A DNA stretch of 64,000 bases, taken from the NCBI RefSeq assembly GCF_047511655.1, contig NC_133398.1:110252332-110316331 (forward strand), written 5' to 3'. The DNA comes from Castor canadensis (lineage: Eukaryota; Chordata; Mammalia; Rodentia; Castoridae). The notes beneath the pieces were generated by a model, which was given only the letters and a program-made list of their open reading frames with translations, searched no databases and had not been told where the DNA came from. Below are positions 22,401-34,089 of this stretch, one piece after another. Within the stretch, counting starts at the first letter, position 1, and the number at the start of each line of letters is the position of its first letter. The position numbers and the translations under genes are program-made.

Positions 22401-24240
22401 ACATTTAAAACCAAAGTCCTTCCCTAAACAAATTTCTCTATTTACAAAAGAATATATATATATAGTGATTAAGCAGAGAAGAAAATAAAATACGTGCAGT
22501 GGCAAAAATAAAACATTGTAACATTTCTATACATGCTTATGATGTGCCTTAGTTAGATTTGCTCCACCAAATCTTCCCTTTTTTTCCATTCACCTACTTA
22601 AAACAATTACAACAAGTTTTATTGTTTTATTTCATATAAATATATAAATTACATTAGAAATATTTTGTTTAAGGAAAGTAAGATATTACTCAATTCAAAG
22701 CATATATACTAGAAGGAAAATTGCATATGAGCAACTGGAATTAAATGAGCCATAGGCTCTGCATTCTAAATGAATGCATATTCATATTACATGTTTGAAT
22801 AATTATTTAAATTATGTTCCATACCTAAGGATACTACAATTAAATTTTCATAAGAGAAAGATTTAATTAAAATCCATTCAGCATAACCAATGTAAAAACT
22901 GAGTGCAGAGATAAATAATTGGGTTTTTACAACCTGGTTTTTATCAATAGTGTGCATGTGGGTGGTTGGGATATTATACTAATTGAGAAATTCAGACAAT
23001 TTACCAAGAAATCTCCAAAGAATTTGAGGACATGTCCCAACTGGAAGATTTGTCATAGCCCAAGATATTAAATCTTTACCCAAAGGCTAACACAAATGTA
23101 CTGATAAATTCAAAGGAAAACAGTTGTCATATATTAAGCATTGAATTTTTCTATGATAAAAGAAGTGAAACGATCACTAATTTGAATGGATTGATAACAT
23201 ATTGAGAAATGTGCATGACAGCACTGAAATAACAAAAATTCCAAAATACAGAAAATGTTATAATAAAAGTCAAGTATCTTTAATTACTCTAAATATAACA
23301 GACTAAACATGAAGAAATTTTATTTGTGTGTCAAAATGTACCCTCTGAGACTCTCAACATTCTATGATCAATATAAATTGTAACTGAAATCTATAAGGTA
23401 TAAAAATGTGATTGTGGAAATGGTAAATTATTATAGTGATTTCACTTAACTCTTAAATACTGTACATTAATTCTACCAGGACAAAATATAATTTAGAGGA
23501 AATTTCTTACATCTCAATGTCAAAGAAAATCATGATGCTCTTATGTTACCTGCACCACAAATAGTCCGTCAAAGAAAATATGTACATAAGTGATACATAA
23601 TATGAAAAGAAATGACTCAAAGTACATTCTACTCTTTAGGCAAATGTGTTAAGATCAAAGAAGGAGAAACAGGAAGTATCTAAAAATAACATCATCCACA
23701 CGTCAATCTTTCAATTATATGTAATGTATATTAGATTAACTATTGCATTTTAGGAAAAAAGTAATCTGTTGGTATAAATTAATCAATACTGTCATGTAGA
23801 CAAAAAGTCATGCTGCAAACTATTTACTCCATTGTACCTATCTTAAAAAAGGGGAAAAAATTAAAAACTGGTAGCAGCACTCAAAGAAAAAACATTTCTT
23901 AGGATCCAAATTTAATGTTAAATTGGCCTTCAACCCTGTGTAAACAAAGGATACCAGAGAAGCTGTAAAAATGGTAGTATCTTCAGACCTAATGATGAAA
24001 ATCTAAAAAAAGGAGTCTACCATTCCCATAAGCCAGATGGGATCTAAACCAAGATATTAACCATATTCATACAAATAATTTTAATCTCAAATAAAAACAG
24101 TAAGAATATGGTCACTTAGATAAGACAGTAGAAAATACATTAATATGACCATGGCAATAAATGAGTAATTTTGGAGAAGTCATAATGGGAAGGAAACTAC
24201 TCATAACCATTTGGGGAAAAGGGACAATCACTGATGTATT
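19465..24240 (+). repeat. Unclassified AT-rich repeat family, head-to-tail plus cluster
   Basis: At least three successive copies lie in the same orientation. Box D (CTTTCAGATATTAAG-type) is near 20090, with variants near 21930 and 23135. Box C (ATTGAGAAATGTGCATGACA) variants start near 21055, 21991 and 23201. Box B variants (CTGGCTACTGAACACTATG-type) are near 21315, 22245 and 23440. Box F (CACAATGGAGAGAAAATCAA) variants are near 21385, 22316 and 23515. Copy-to-copy spacing is about 0.93 and 1.2 kb. The join at about 21770 passes straight from the end of one copy to box A of the next. It is very AT-rich with no conserved ORF. Confidence 0.65.
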
Positions 24241-24244
24241 CTTG

Positions 24245-24676
24245 AAATGATGGCATCAATTAAACTCAATGTGAGAAATCAACAACAAAAACAGCAGTAA
24301 ACAATATGCAAATAATTAGAAGCTGAACAATACATTGCTGAATGATCAATGGGTCATTGATAAAATAAAAGAGGAAATTAAAACATGCATGGAAGTTAAT
24401 GAAAATGAAAACACAAGCTATCCGAACCTGTGTGACACAGCAAAGGCAGGCCTAAGAGGAAAGTATATAGCCATGAGTTCATATATTAAAAGGACAGAAA
24501 TATCTCAAAACAATGATCTAATACTCAGCTCAAACTACTAGAAAAAGAACAAGCAAATCTCAAAACAAGCAGAAGGAAAGAAATAATTAAAATAATGGCT
24601 GAAATCAATGAAATAGAAACAAACAGAAACATACAAAGAATCAAAGAAACAAAAAGCTGATTCTTTGAAAAGAAAT
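24245..24676 (+). mobile_element. L1 ORF2 internal fragment (end of endonuclease domain)
   Basis: It is strongly similar to 28310-28665 of the full-length L1. Shared strings include GATCAATGGGTCATT, GTTAATGAAAATGAAAACAC and ATATTAAAAGGACAGAAATATCTCAAA. It is an internal piece, truncated at both ends. Confidence 0.85.
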
Positions 24677-24904
24677 GGAGGCAAATCAGCACTTCCATAA
24701 AATTGTCACACCAGTTAGGTTTGAAAACTTGTAATAGAAGTTTGTGCTTACAGAAAGTTATAATACAAATCAGAGAAACATTAAATAGAATAGAAATCAG
24801 ATATTTTCTAAAATATCTTTTTGTTATTCTGCTCAAAACTTATTTCTGCATGAATGTTTAGAAAACTCTCATATTTGATCTCTGCTTAGCATGACCTGTT
24901 TTTC
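24677..24904. other. AT-rich spacer between L1 fragments
   Basis: I see nothing I can identify between the two oppositely oriented L1 pieces. Confidence 0.4.
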
Positions 24905-25097
24905 ATAATATTGCATGCATTTGTATTAACTCTGTATTCCACAGATGAGAGAAAACATATGGCTTTTGGCCTTCTGAATCTAGCTAACTTCACTCAAGAT
25001 GATGTTCTCCAGTTCTGTCCATTTACCTGCCAATGGGAAAAATTTCATTCTTCTTTGTGGCTCAAAAAAATTCCAGTGTATGTAAAAATCACATGAA
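24905..25097 (-). mobile_element. L1 fragment (ORF2 C-terminus)
   Basis: The plus strand (GAATCTAGCTAACTTCACTCAAGATGATG, CCATTTACCTGCCAATGGG, CATTCTTCTTTGTGGCTC) matches 8045-8165 of the minus-strand L1. Confidence 0.8.
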
Positions 25098-25118
25098 AAA
25101 CAAAATCAAAACTCCTCA

Positions 25119-26378
25119 AAAGATCCAAGATAGCAACTAGATAGAGGAAGTTGACAGCATGAGCTCTGTAAAGCAAAAATCTTGTTGAGATGCTGGAGAC
25201 ACACCTGGCCTGAAAAACCACCAAAAGAAGAACAACTCTGACACCCTGAACCCCCAGCCTACACAGAGCTTCTGCATGCCACCTTACACAGAGAAACCAG
25301 GAGGGCTCCTGCACCTCCAGACACCAGTTCATAACATTTTTGGGAGACACAGACCAACAGGTGAGCAAATAAGTGGCACAGGACATCCCCACAGCCACAC
25401 TTGGGATAAACCAGCATAGCCCCCTGGACAGTCTGACCCATGCCCTTGGGGAAAAAACTGAACAATAAGCAAGGAACTGAAAAGGACATGTAGCAAAGGG
25501 GGCAGGATGCATTGAGAATGCTGGAGAAGTGGGGAGGGGCAGTCTCCCTAGCCAACGTTAAATAAACAAAGCCTTCTAGAGAAGGTGGGTGTGATGGCTC
25601 CCCCAAGCGAACTTTACTGAATAATGCCTGCAACAGTAGCTGACATGCAGCACTCTTCACTGGAGAAGAGGGAAGGGGCAGTCACACTCATGAGCTTTAA
25701 ATAAACAAAACTTGCTGCAGTAGGTGGGTGTGAAAACTCTCCCAGCAAATTTTAAATACATAAAGCCAGCAACAGCAGCCTGCAGGAAGTAGGTGGCAGA
25801 TGAACCACAGCCTGAAACAGGCTGATAGTTGACCCAACCACCTGGCAAGACAATGACACTGCTAATGCTTAAATACCAACACCAGGACTGGATGTTGAAA
25901 GAGCAATACCAGAACTACTAAGACTGAAACATCATTGTTTCTGGACCTGAAATTTTAATTTTTTATAGTTTTATATATCTTTTCTATTTTTTAAATTATT
26001 TTTTCTTTTTTCATTATTAATATTAATTTTTCCCTCTGGTGAGACAAAAACAAAGCTAGTACTCAAATACCAACCAGGACTGGCTACTGAACAATTAACA
26101 CCAGAGTTATTAAGACTGGAATTTTTATTGAAAAAGATTTTTTTTTCTTATTCCCTCTTCTTTTTTCTTTTTCTCTTTTTCTCTAAATACTTGCTTAGTT
26201 TACTGTTGATGAGTACAGTCATCAAGAGTAAACACTCATTAATTTCTTCAGCTCTCTATTTTTTCTTTTCTTTCTTTTTCTTCTTACTCTTCCATTGTAG
26301 TTATCATTAACTTTACTATTACAAGGTAGATTATACTAAATTATACACAGTCCAGGGACAGTAATAGCACCAAGTAGA
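25119..26378 (+). promoter_or_regulatory. 5'UTR/internal promoter of the plus-strand L1
   Basis: After the shared AGATCCAAGAT tip it has its own upstream module. This includes two tandem monomers of about 140 and 128 bases (25521-25660 and 25661-25788). A duplicated block of about 70 bases follows (25861-25930 and 26055-26122), then T-rich tracts, then a pyrimidine tract (26140-26300). An ACACAGTCCAGGGACAG segment lies 30-40 bases before ORF1. Only the pyrimidine tract onward is clearly homologous to the other L1. Confidence 0.75.
25521..25788 (+). repeat. Two tandem monomers in the L1 5'UTR
   Basis: CTGGAGAAG(T/A)GGG.AGGGGCAGT starts each unit, at 25521 and 25661. TTAAATAAACAAA and GGTGGGTGTGA recur at matching offsets. 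Inside each unit a TTTA..TA.ATA.AGCC-like segment recurs about 55 bases apart. The arrangement resembles monomeric promoters of mouse L1. Confidence 0.75.
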
Positions 26379-27510
26379 ATGAAGGGAAGAAGGAAAAAGG
26401 ATGGAAATCATTTTTCCCCCAATAACAAGTTAGTACAGAAACCAGAGGGAATTGAAGAAAACTGATACTCAGATTCAGACTCCAGCGAAACAAAGAAAAA
26501 CTATACCGAGGAACCCAGGAAAGCCCATAAGAACATTCTGAAAGAAGAAATCCTGCAAGTAATCAATGAGAATTTCACAGAGATGATCCTGGATATGGTC
26601 AACCACATTGTACAGGAGACACTGAAGAAATTCCAAGACAACAAAAATAAATATTACAAGCCCTGAATAAACACCAAAGTTAAAAAAAGAATACCATAAA
26701 TTGACAATACTAAAGAGGAAGTGACCCATGATATGGAAAACTTCAGAAAAAAGGAACAAAAGAGAAATGCAAAACAAAATGGAAGGCCACACAAGCAGAC
26801 TAGAACAAGCAGAAGACAGAATCTCAGAACTCAAAAATGAAATTTTAATTAAGGAAAAACTGAAGAACTACTAGTCAGAAAACTCAAGACCTGTGAAAGG
26901 AATATGCAAGAATGCACCAACTCAATCAAAGACTAAACATGAGAATCATGGGCATTGAAGAAGGAGAAGAGGTGGAAACAAAAGAATTTTGTAACATATT
27001 CAACAAAATAAATACAGAAAATAACCCAAATCTAGAGAAAACAATGGCAATCAAGTACAGAAAGCCTCCAGAACACCAAAAAGACTTGACCAAAATAGAA
27101 CCACCCCATGACATATCATCATTAAAACATCAAGCACAGAGTATTGAGAAAGAATATTGAAGGCTGTAAGAGAAGAAAAAAGAAATAACACACAAAAGTA
27201 AACCCATCAAAATCACAGCAGATTTCTCAAAGGATACCTTCAAAGCAAGAAGAGCATGGAGTGAGGTGTTCCAGGCACTGAATGAAAATAACTTCAACCC
27301 TGGGATGCTCTACTCAGAAAAACTATCATTCAAAATAGATGGAACAATAAAAGTCTTCCATGATAAGCACAACTACAACAATATATGACCACAAAGCCAC
27401 AACTACAAAAGATTCTTCAAGAAATTCTGCAAAGTGAAAGCAAACAAAATTATGAAAGGGCAGGCAGTACCAAAGCACAGGAGAAGAAAAGGCAAGAAAG
27501 TAGAGAGTAA
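26379..27510 (+). pseudogene. L1 ORF1, broken
   Basis: The start ATG is at 26379 (MKGRRKKDGNHFSP) and a TGA replaces codon 29. The coiled-coil region follows in shifted frames (KEEILQVINENFTEMILDMV). The RNA-recognition part is at 26912-27160 (MRIMGIEEGEEVE, IFNKINTEN). A C-terminal-domain remnant (LSFKIDGTIKVFHDK) lies near 27325, and the frame closes with QEKKRQESRE and TAA at 27508-27510. Confidence 0.82.
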
Positions 27511-27560
27511 CATCGATTTAGCTGCACACAATCAAAACCTAAAACAACTAAGACAATTAA

Positions 27561-30500
27561 ATGACAGGAACCACAACATACCTATATTAATACTGAATAT
27601 TAACAGACTTAATTACCCCATCAAAAGACACCTTTTGACAAACTGGATTAAAAAGGAAGATCCAATAATTTGTTGCTTACATGAGACCCATTTCATCAAC
27701 AGGAACAAGCTTAGGCTTAGGGTGAAAGGCTGGAAGAAGATTTATCAAGCCAATGGTCCCCCAAAACAGTCAGAAGTAGAAAAACTTACCTCATACAATA
27801 TAGACTTCAAATCTATATTGATCAAACGAGATAAAGAAGGACATTCCATACTAATAAAAGAGAAAATACACCAAAAGTAAATAACAATTATCAACCTATA
27901 CACACCCAATATCAATGTACCCAGTTTAATCAAACATATTCTGAAGGTCTTAAAATCATATATAAACTCCATCACAGTGCTAGTGGGAGACTTTAATAAC
28001 CTCCTATCACCAATAGGTAGGTCAATCAAACAAAAAATTAATAAAAAAATCCTAGATCTAAATCATACCATAGATCAAATGGACTTAGCTGCTGTCTACA
28101 GAATACTTCATCCAACTTCTACACAATATATATTCTTCTCAGCAGCCAATGGAACCTTCTCCAAAGTTGATCATATCCTAGGGCACAAAGCAAGCCTAAG
28201 CAAATATAAGAAAATAGAAATAATACCATGCATTCTATCTGATCACAATGCATTAAAACTAGAACTCATCAAAAATAATAGCAAAAAATATGAAATATGC
28301 TAACAGTTGGAAACTGAACAACACATTGCCCAGTGATCAATGGGTCATTCATGAAATAAAAGAGGAAATTAAAAGGTTCCTGGAAGTTAATGAAAATGAA
28401 AACACCACTTCTGGAACCTGTGGGACACAGCAAAGGAAATCCTGAGAGGAAAGTTTATAGCCATGAGTGCATATAGTAAAAGGACAGAAATATCTCAAAT
28501 CAGTGATGTAATGCTACATCTCAAACTCCAGAAAACAAGAACAAGCAAACCCCAAAACAAACAGAAGGAGAGAAATAATAAAAATAAGAGCTGAAATCAA
28601 TGAAATAAAAACAAAACAAAAACATACAAAGAATTAATGAAATGAAATGTTGGTTGCTTGAAAAAATAAACAAGATTGACAGACCTCTGACAAACCTGAC
28701 TAAAATGAAGGGAGAAAAAATCCAGATCAGTAAAATCAGAAACGCAAAATGGGAGATAACCAAAAACACCACAGAAATCCAGGAAATCATCAGAGACTAC
28801 TTTGAGAATCTATATCCCAATAAATTTTAAAATCTTGGAGAAATGGACAGATTTCTAGATACTTATGATCATCCAAAATTGAACCAAGAGGGCATTAATC
28901 ACATGAATAGATGCATAGCACACAATGAAATTGAAACAGCAATAAAGTGTCTCCCAACAAATAAAAGTCCAGAACCTGATAGATTCACTGCTGAATTCTA
29001 TCAGATGTTTAAAGAAGAACTAATAACAAGTCTCCTCAAACTGTTCCATGAAATAGAAAGGGAAGGAAAACTGCCTAACTCATTTTATGAAACCAGTATC
29101 ACACTCATCCCTAAACCAGGCAAAGTCACCTCCAAAAAGGAGAACTATATGCCAATCTCTTTAATGAATATTGATGCAAAAATGCACAATAAAATAATGG
29201 CAAACTGAACTCAACAATAAATCAGGAAGGTCATTCACCATAACCAAGTCGGCTTCATCCTAGGAATGCAGGGGTGGTTCAACATAAGCAAATCAATAAA
29301 TGTAATACAGCACATTAATAGAAGCAGACAAAAATAACTTAATCATCTCAATAGACACAGAGAAGCCTTCATCATTATCCAACACCATTTCATATTAAAA
29401 GCTCCAAGAAAACTAGGAATAGAAATACTTGAACATTATAAAAGTTGTATATGACAAATCTACAGCCAACATCATACTCAATGGCGAAAAACTGAAACAA
29501 TTTCCCCTAAAAAAAGGAATGAGACAAGGGTGCTCATTATCCTCATTCCTATTCAACATTGTACTGGAATATCTAACCAGAGTACTTAGTCAAGAAGAAG
29601 TAATAAACAGAATGCAAATAGGTAAAGAAAATGTCAAAATATCCCTATTTGCAGACAATATGTTCCTATACCTTAAAAACCCAAAAACCTCTACTCAAAA
29701 ACTCCTAGACAGCATCAACAGCTACAGCAAGGTGGCAGGACACAAAATCAATATACAAAACTCATTAGCTTTTCTATACACTAATAATGGACAAACTGAG
29801 AAAGAATATATGAAAACAATTCTATTTATAATAGCCTCAAAAACATCAGATACCTACAAGTAAACTTAACAAAGTATGTGAACGACCTCAACAAGGAGAA
29901 CTATAAACCCTGAGGAAAGAGATTGAGGAAGAGTACAGAAGGTGGAGAGATCAACCATGCTCATGGATTGGTAGAATCAATATAGTAAAAATGGTTATAC
30001 TACCCAAAGCAATCTACATGTTTAATGCAATTCCCATCAAAATCCCAATGACTTTCATCACAGAGATTGAAAAATCTAACCTAAAATTCATTTGGAAACA
30101 CAAGGGACTGTGAATAGCCAAGGCCATACTCAGCAAATTAACAATGCTGGAGGTATCACAATACCTGATTTCAAACTATATTACAAAGCAAGAACAAGAA
30201 ATACAGCATGGTACTGGGAAAATAACAGACATGAAGAACAGTGAAACAGAATAGAGAAACTGGATATGAATCCAAACAACTCTATCCAACTTATTTTTGA
30301 AAAGATGCTGAAAATATACAATGGAGAAAAGACAGCCTCTTCAATAAATTTGTTGGGATAAGTGGCCAGCTGTCTGCAAAAAACTGAAACTAGGTCCATG
30401 TTTATCACCCTGTACTAGTATCAACTCAAAATGGATCATGTACCTTAATTTCAGACCCCAAGCTCTAAAGTTGGTACAGGAAAGGGTAGGAAACACCTTG

Positions 30501-31355
30501 GAAGTAATAGATCTAGGCAATCACTTCCTCAATAGAACCCCAGCAGCTCAGCAACAGAGAGAAAGTATAGAAAAATGGGACTTCATGAAACTGAAAGCTT
30601 CTGCACAACAAAAAAAATGGTTTCTAAACTTGAGAGGCCACCCACAGAGTGATAGAAAATACTTGCTATCTACATATCAGACAAAGGACTGATAACCAGA
30701 ATATATAGGGAACTTAAGAAACTAAACTCTCCCCAAGTTAATAAACAAATAAAGAAATGGGCAAGTGAACTAAACAGAATTTCTCAGAAGAAATTCAAAT
30801 GGCCAAAAAACACATGAAAAAATGCTCACCATCTCTAGCTATAAATGAAATGCAAATCAAAACCACATTAAGATTCCACCTCACTCCGCTTAGAATACCC
30901 ATCATCAAAAACACTAAAAACACAACAGGTTTTGGTGAGGATGTGGGAAAAAGGAACCTTCATACGCTGCTGGTAGGAATGCAAACTAGTGCAACCACTC
31001 TGGAAAAAATATTTAGAGGCTTCTTAAAAATCGAAAGATAGACCTGCCATTGATCTAGCAATCCCACTCCTGGGGATATATACAAAGGAATGTGACACAG
31101 GTTACTCCAGAGTCATTTGCACACCTGTGTTTATTGCAGCACTATTCACAATAGCCAAATTATGGAAACAGCCAAGATTCCCCACTACTGACAAATGGAT
31201 TAAGAAAATGTGTATTTATAAACAATGGAATTCTACTTAGCCATGAAGAAGAATGAAATCTTATCATTCACAAGTAAATGAATGGAACTGGAGAATATCA
31301 TAGCCTGGCTCAGCAGACTGATAATCGTACATTTTCCTTCATGTGTGGACTTTAG
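27561..31355 (+). pseudogene. L1 ORF2 (endonuclease-reverse transcriptase), broken
   Basis: Endonuclease landmarks survive in scattered frames: LNINRLN and CCLHETHF at 27595-27695, VGDFNN near 27985, and LSDHNALKLEL near 28240. Reverse transcriptase landmarks follow: [14 protein letters not shown] near 28965, [20 protein letters not shown] near 29520, and [11 protein letters not shown] near 29645. The usual FADD therefore reads FADN, losing one catalytic Asp. Multiple frameshifts and stops are present. The C-terminus reads SFMCGL and TAG at 31353-31355. The span equals about 1265 codons, normal for L1. The start is uncertain because the early frame is shifted. Confidence 0.85.
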
Positions 31356-31848
31356 ATCAAGGGACAATACAGCAAGGTGATTGGATCTTGGTTACATGAT
31401 AAGGAGAGAGCACAAAAGGTAGGTATGGGGATAGGTAAGAAACCCAAAAAACATGACAGTATGTGATGTCTTCAAGGCAAAGGAACTAATGCAGAAACTT
31501 TAAAGTGACCAAGGCCAATAAAAGAAGGAAATCAAGAACTAGAGAAAAGGTCAGTTTGAGAAGAGTCAACTTAGAATGTAAAGCATACACACATGGAGCT
31601 ATAGGAATCCCTCTGTATAGCTATCCTTAACTCAACTAGTAAAAACTCTTTGTCTTCCTTTTTATGCTTATATCTTCTCTTCAAGAAAATTAGAGATAAG
31701 GGCAGAACCCTTTCTGCCTGGAAGTGATAGGTAGGGAGAGAGAGGGTGGGAGCATGGGTGAAAGGGAGGGCGTGGGGGGGAGGTGTGATAAAGGGCACAA
31801 ATATTGTATGCACATATGAATAAGTGAAAAAAAATTTCAAAAAATAGA
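31356..31848 (+). mobile_element. 3'UTR of the plus-strand L1
   Basis: It contains a G-rich stretch at about 31720-31790 with runs of three to seven G. Such a tract is a conserved feature of mammalian L1 3'UTRs and can form a quadruplex. It ends in an A-rich tail. Confidence 0.75.
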
Positions 31849-31854
31849 AAAAGA

Positions 31855-32025
31855 ACAGCCATGTGATAAAGCAATTTCCCTACCAGGAATATACCCAAAG
31901 TAATTTAAGTCAGGTTTCAATCAGGTTACCTGTACACCATTGCTTATTGCTACATTATTCATACTAGCTAAGCTATGGAAACAGCCATGATGCCCCCTCT
32001 ACTGATGAAATGAATTAAGTTAATT
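31855..32025 (+). mobile_element. Older L1 fragment (ORF2 C-terminus)
   Basis: GCAATTTCCCTACCAGGAATATACCC and CTAAGCTATGGAAACAGCCATGATGCC are the end of L1 ORF2. They repeat the content of 31050-31180 in more diverged form. Confidence 0.75.
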
Positions 32026-32639
32026 TTTTGCAAAAATCAATAGAACTACCTGTCTTCACTGTATTTCTTTTTAGATAATCATAATGCACTACACATCAGT
32101 CACTTAAAATTGGAAAATGTTAAATATTTAGCACTATAATATATATTAAGGAAAGTAAATTCCTTGGTTTAGCCTCCTCAACTCCCCTGCCAAGTACTTT
32201 TATTGATGTTAAATGTCATTTATGAAGTAAATTTCTCAAGAATACTTGAGCTATTTCTCAAGTATAATCTGTGAAACCCTGTTTTTCAAAATTAGTATAG
32301 ATAACATAACTAACATTAAAATATTAATCAAAAATACAGTTAATCAAACCCAGGGCATACTATCTTTCTAACACTAAATTAAATCCCAGGTTATAAATGT
32401 TTTTATGTCAAGTGTATCAAGGAAATAATATTAATCATATTCTTTTTTGAATGATTTTTGAGCAGGTATAAAGACACAAATTGCTCAGTTTCGTTATGTG
32501 ATAAGTTTTTAAAGTTGTTTCAGTATTAATTACTTTCTTAGGTGGAGCCAAATACCTGTAGGAGATAACCTTCTTCCACTGAAAATTTAAGTAGCACTAT
32601 CTTAAATGAGAGCTTTATATACCCATTTGGTGCCCCTTC
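32026..32639. other. AT-rich non-coding sequence
   Basis: I see no gene or confidently assigned repeat. Confidence 0.4.
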
Positions 32640-34085
32640 TTTTATGACTGATATTGGCAATTTATTCCTTTTTCTTTAATAATCTTTTAATAGATTAGAA
32701 GTTTATCAATTTCATTAATGTCACATAAAGTTCATTATTTTATAGATTACTAATTTTATTTCTTTTTAATTGAAATGATTACTGGTATTCAGTGTTTCAT
32801 TTCTCTTTTTTAGGGATCTTCATTTTCAAGATAATTTATATATTAGTAAATATTAATTGCCAAAAGGTTTTTCATTATTATATACATATAATATATTTTG
32901 ACCAAAATCAGCACTTTATCTCCCATCTTTTCAACATTTTAAAGGGTTTCAGAATTCTGTCTTTATATGTACATGAAAAGTATTTTGATCATATAACCCT
33001 ATGTTTTTCCTGCTGCTACCTTCTTCTGGTTTCCTTCATACATTCCCCCTTTTTCATTCATGTTATTTTTTAAGTTTAGATTTCACATGTAGAGAAGACA
33101 TGTGACATTTATCTTTCTATGTCTGACTTATTTCACTTAATAATATTTTCTTTCCTTTGTTCATACATATGCCTATAAATGTTACAGCAAGATCATATAG
33201 CATTTTGATTTTCAGCTTCTTGGGGGAAATTCTAAGCTGATTTTCTTTTTTTACGCATTGTTTTTATCATTTTTACATTTACTTACATGTGTATACATTG
33301 TTTCTGCCACCTCCCCACTACTCCGGCTCCCCAACACCCATTTTCAGGCACAACCTTTTCAGCTTTTTTGTTCTCTGAATTTGTTGAAGAGAAAACATAG
33401 GAGATAATAAGAAAGACATAGGATTTTTGCTAGTTTAAGATAAAGAGAGCTGTATAGAGAGATTCCTAGCATTGCTCCCATGCATTTGTGTATTGCAACC
33501 CACATTTAGTGACTAATTTACATTCCCACTAAAAGAATGTTAATTTTCCTTTTCCATCATATCCTCACAAGCATTTGTTGATGTTCATTTTCTTAGAGAT
33601 AGCCATTCTGATTTGGGTGATTTTTCAAATTCAGTATCCTTTTAAATTTCATTTTCTAGCTTTTTTAAAATTTTCTTTCTGGGTATTAAAACTTTCTGGA
33701 CGTTAAACCTTTCCTCATGTATTTTTTTGGCATTTGTAATTCTTCATTAAAGAGACATCTATTCAATTTTTCATTCATTGATTTGGTTTTTTATTCTTTA
33801 GTGTTTAATTGTTTGAATGTTTTGTATTCTGGATGTTAATCCTTTGCCCATTCAATAGTTAACAAAATTTGTCTCTGATTCTATGGGTCACTACTATATT
33901 CTGGCAATTATTTCCTGTAGTTCACAGAAGTATTTTAATGTGATGCAATTCAACTTGTCAATTCTTGTTTATATTCTGAGCAATTGGTTTGCTATTAAGA
34001 AAAGTCCTTGGCTTCACCTATATCTTACCTGCCTTCATTATATTTTCACCAAGTCCTTTCAAAGTTGTCATAACGTAGCATCTAA
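32640..34085 (-). mobile_element. Composite of old L1 fragments
   Basis: At 32640-32820 there is reverse-complement ORF2-like sequence of low certainty. At 32960-33230 lies an ORF2 end and 3'UTR (CTGACTTATTTCACTTAATAATATTTTC). At 33240-33505 lies a 3'UTR resembling 7548-7790 (GAATTTGTTGAAGAGAAAACATAGG...GGATTTTTGCTAG). At 33506-34080 an older ORF2 C-terminal part resumes (TAATTTACATTCCCACTAAAAG, GGATGTTAATCCTTTGCCC). This suggests a short L1 3' end inserted into, or recombined with, an older L1. Confidence 0.65.
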
Positions 34086-34089
34086 AAAA

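Larger units (their letters stand above)
25119..31848 (+). mobile_element. Near full-length L1 retrotransposon, second subfamily
   Basis: It starts with AGATCCAAGATAGCAAC near 25121. It has a 5'UTR of about 1.26 kb, ORF1 (26379-27510), ORF2 (about 27561-31355) and a 3'UTR with a G-rich tract. It ends with GTATGCACATATGAATAAGTGAAAAAAAA and an A-rich tail near 31848, about 6.7 kb in all. Both ORFs have several frameshifts and stops. It differs from the L1 at 7548-14406 mainly in the upstream half of the 5'UTR. I could not identify a clear target-site duplication. Confidence 0.9.

Noticed and set aside
24245-25097. Opposed L1 pieces as one twin-priming inversion
   Set aside because: For twin priming the inverted 5' piece should precede the sense 3' piece when read in the element's own direction; here the order is the opposite. 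They are more likely separate insertions.
25045-25512. 155-codon minus-strand frame as a gene
   Set aside because: It spans the junction between an L1 fragment and the 5'UTR of a plus-strand L1 and is antisense to the element. No known family.
25098-31870. Target-site duplication for the plus-strand L1
   Set aside because: The flanks share only A-rich sequence (AAAAACAAAATC versus AAAAAGAACAGCC), not a convincing repeat.
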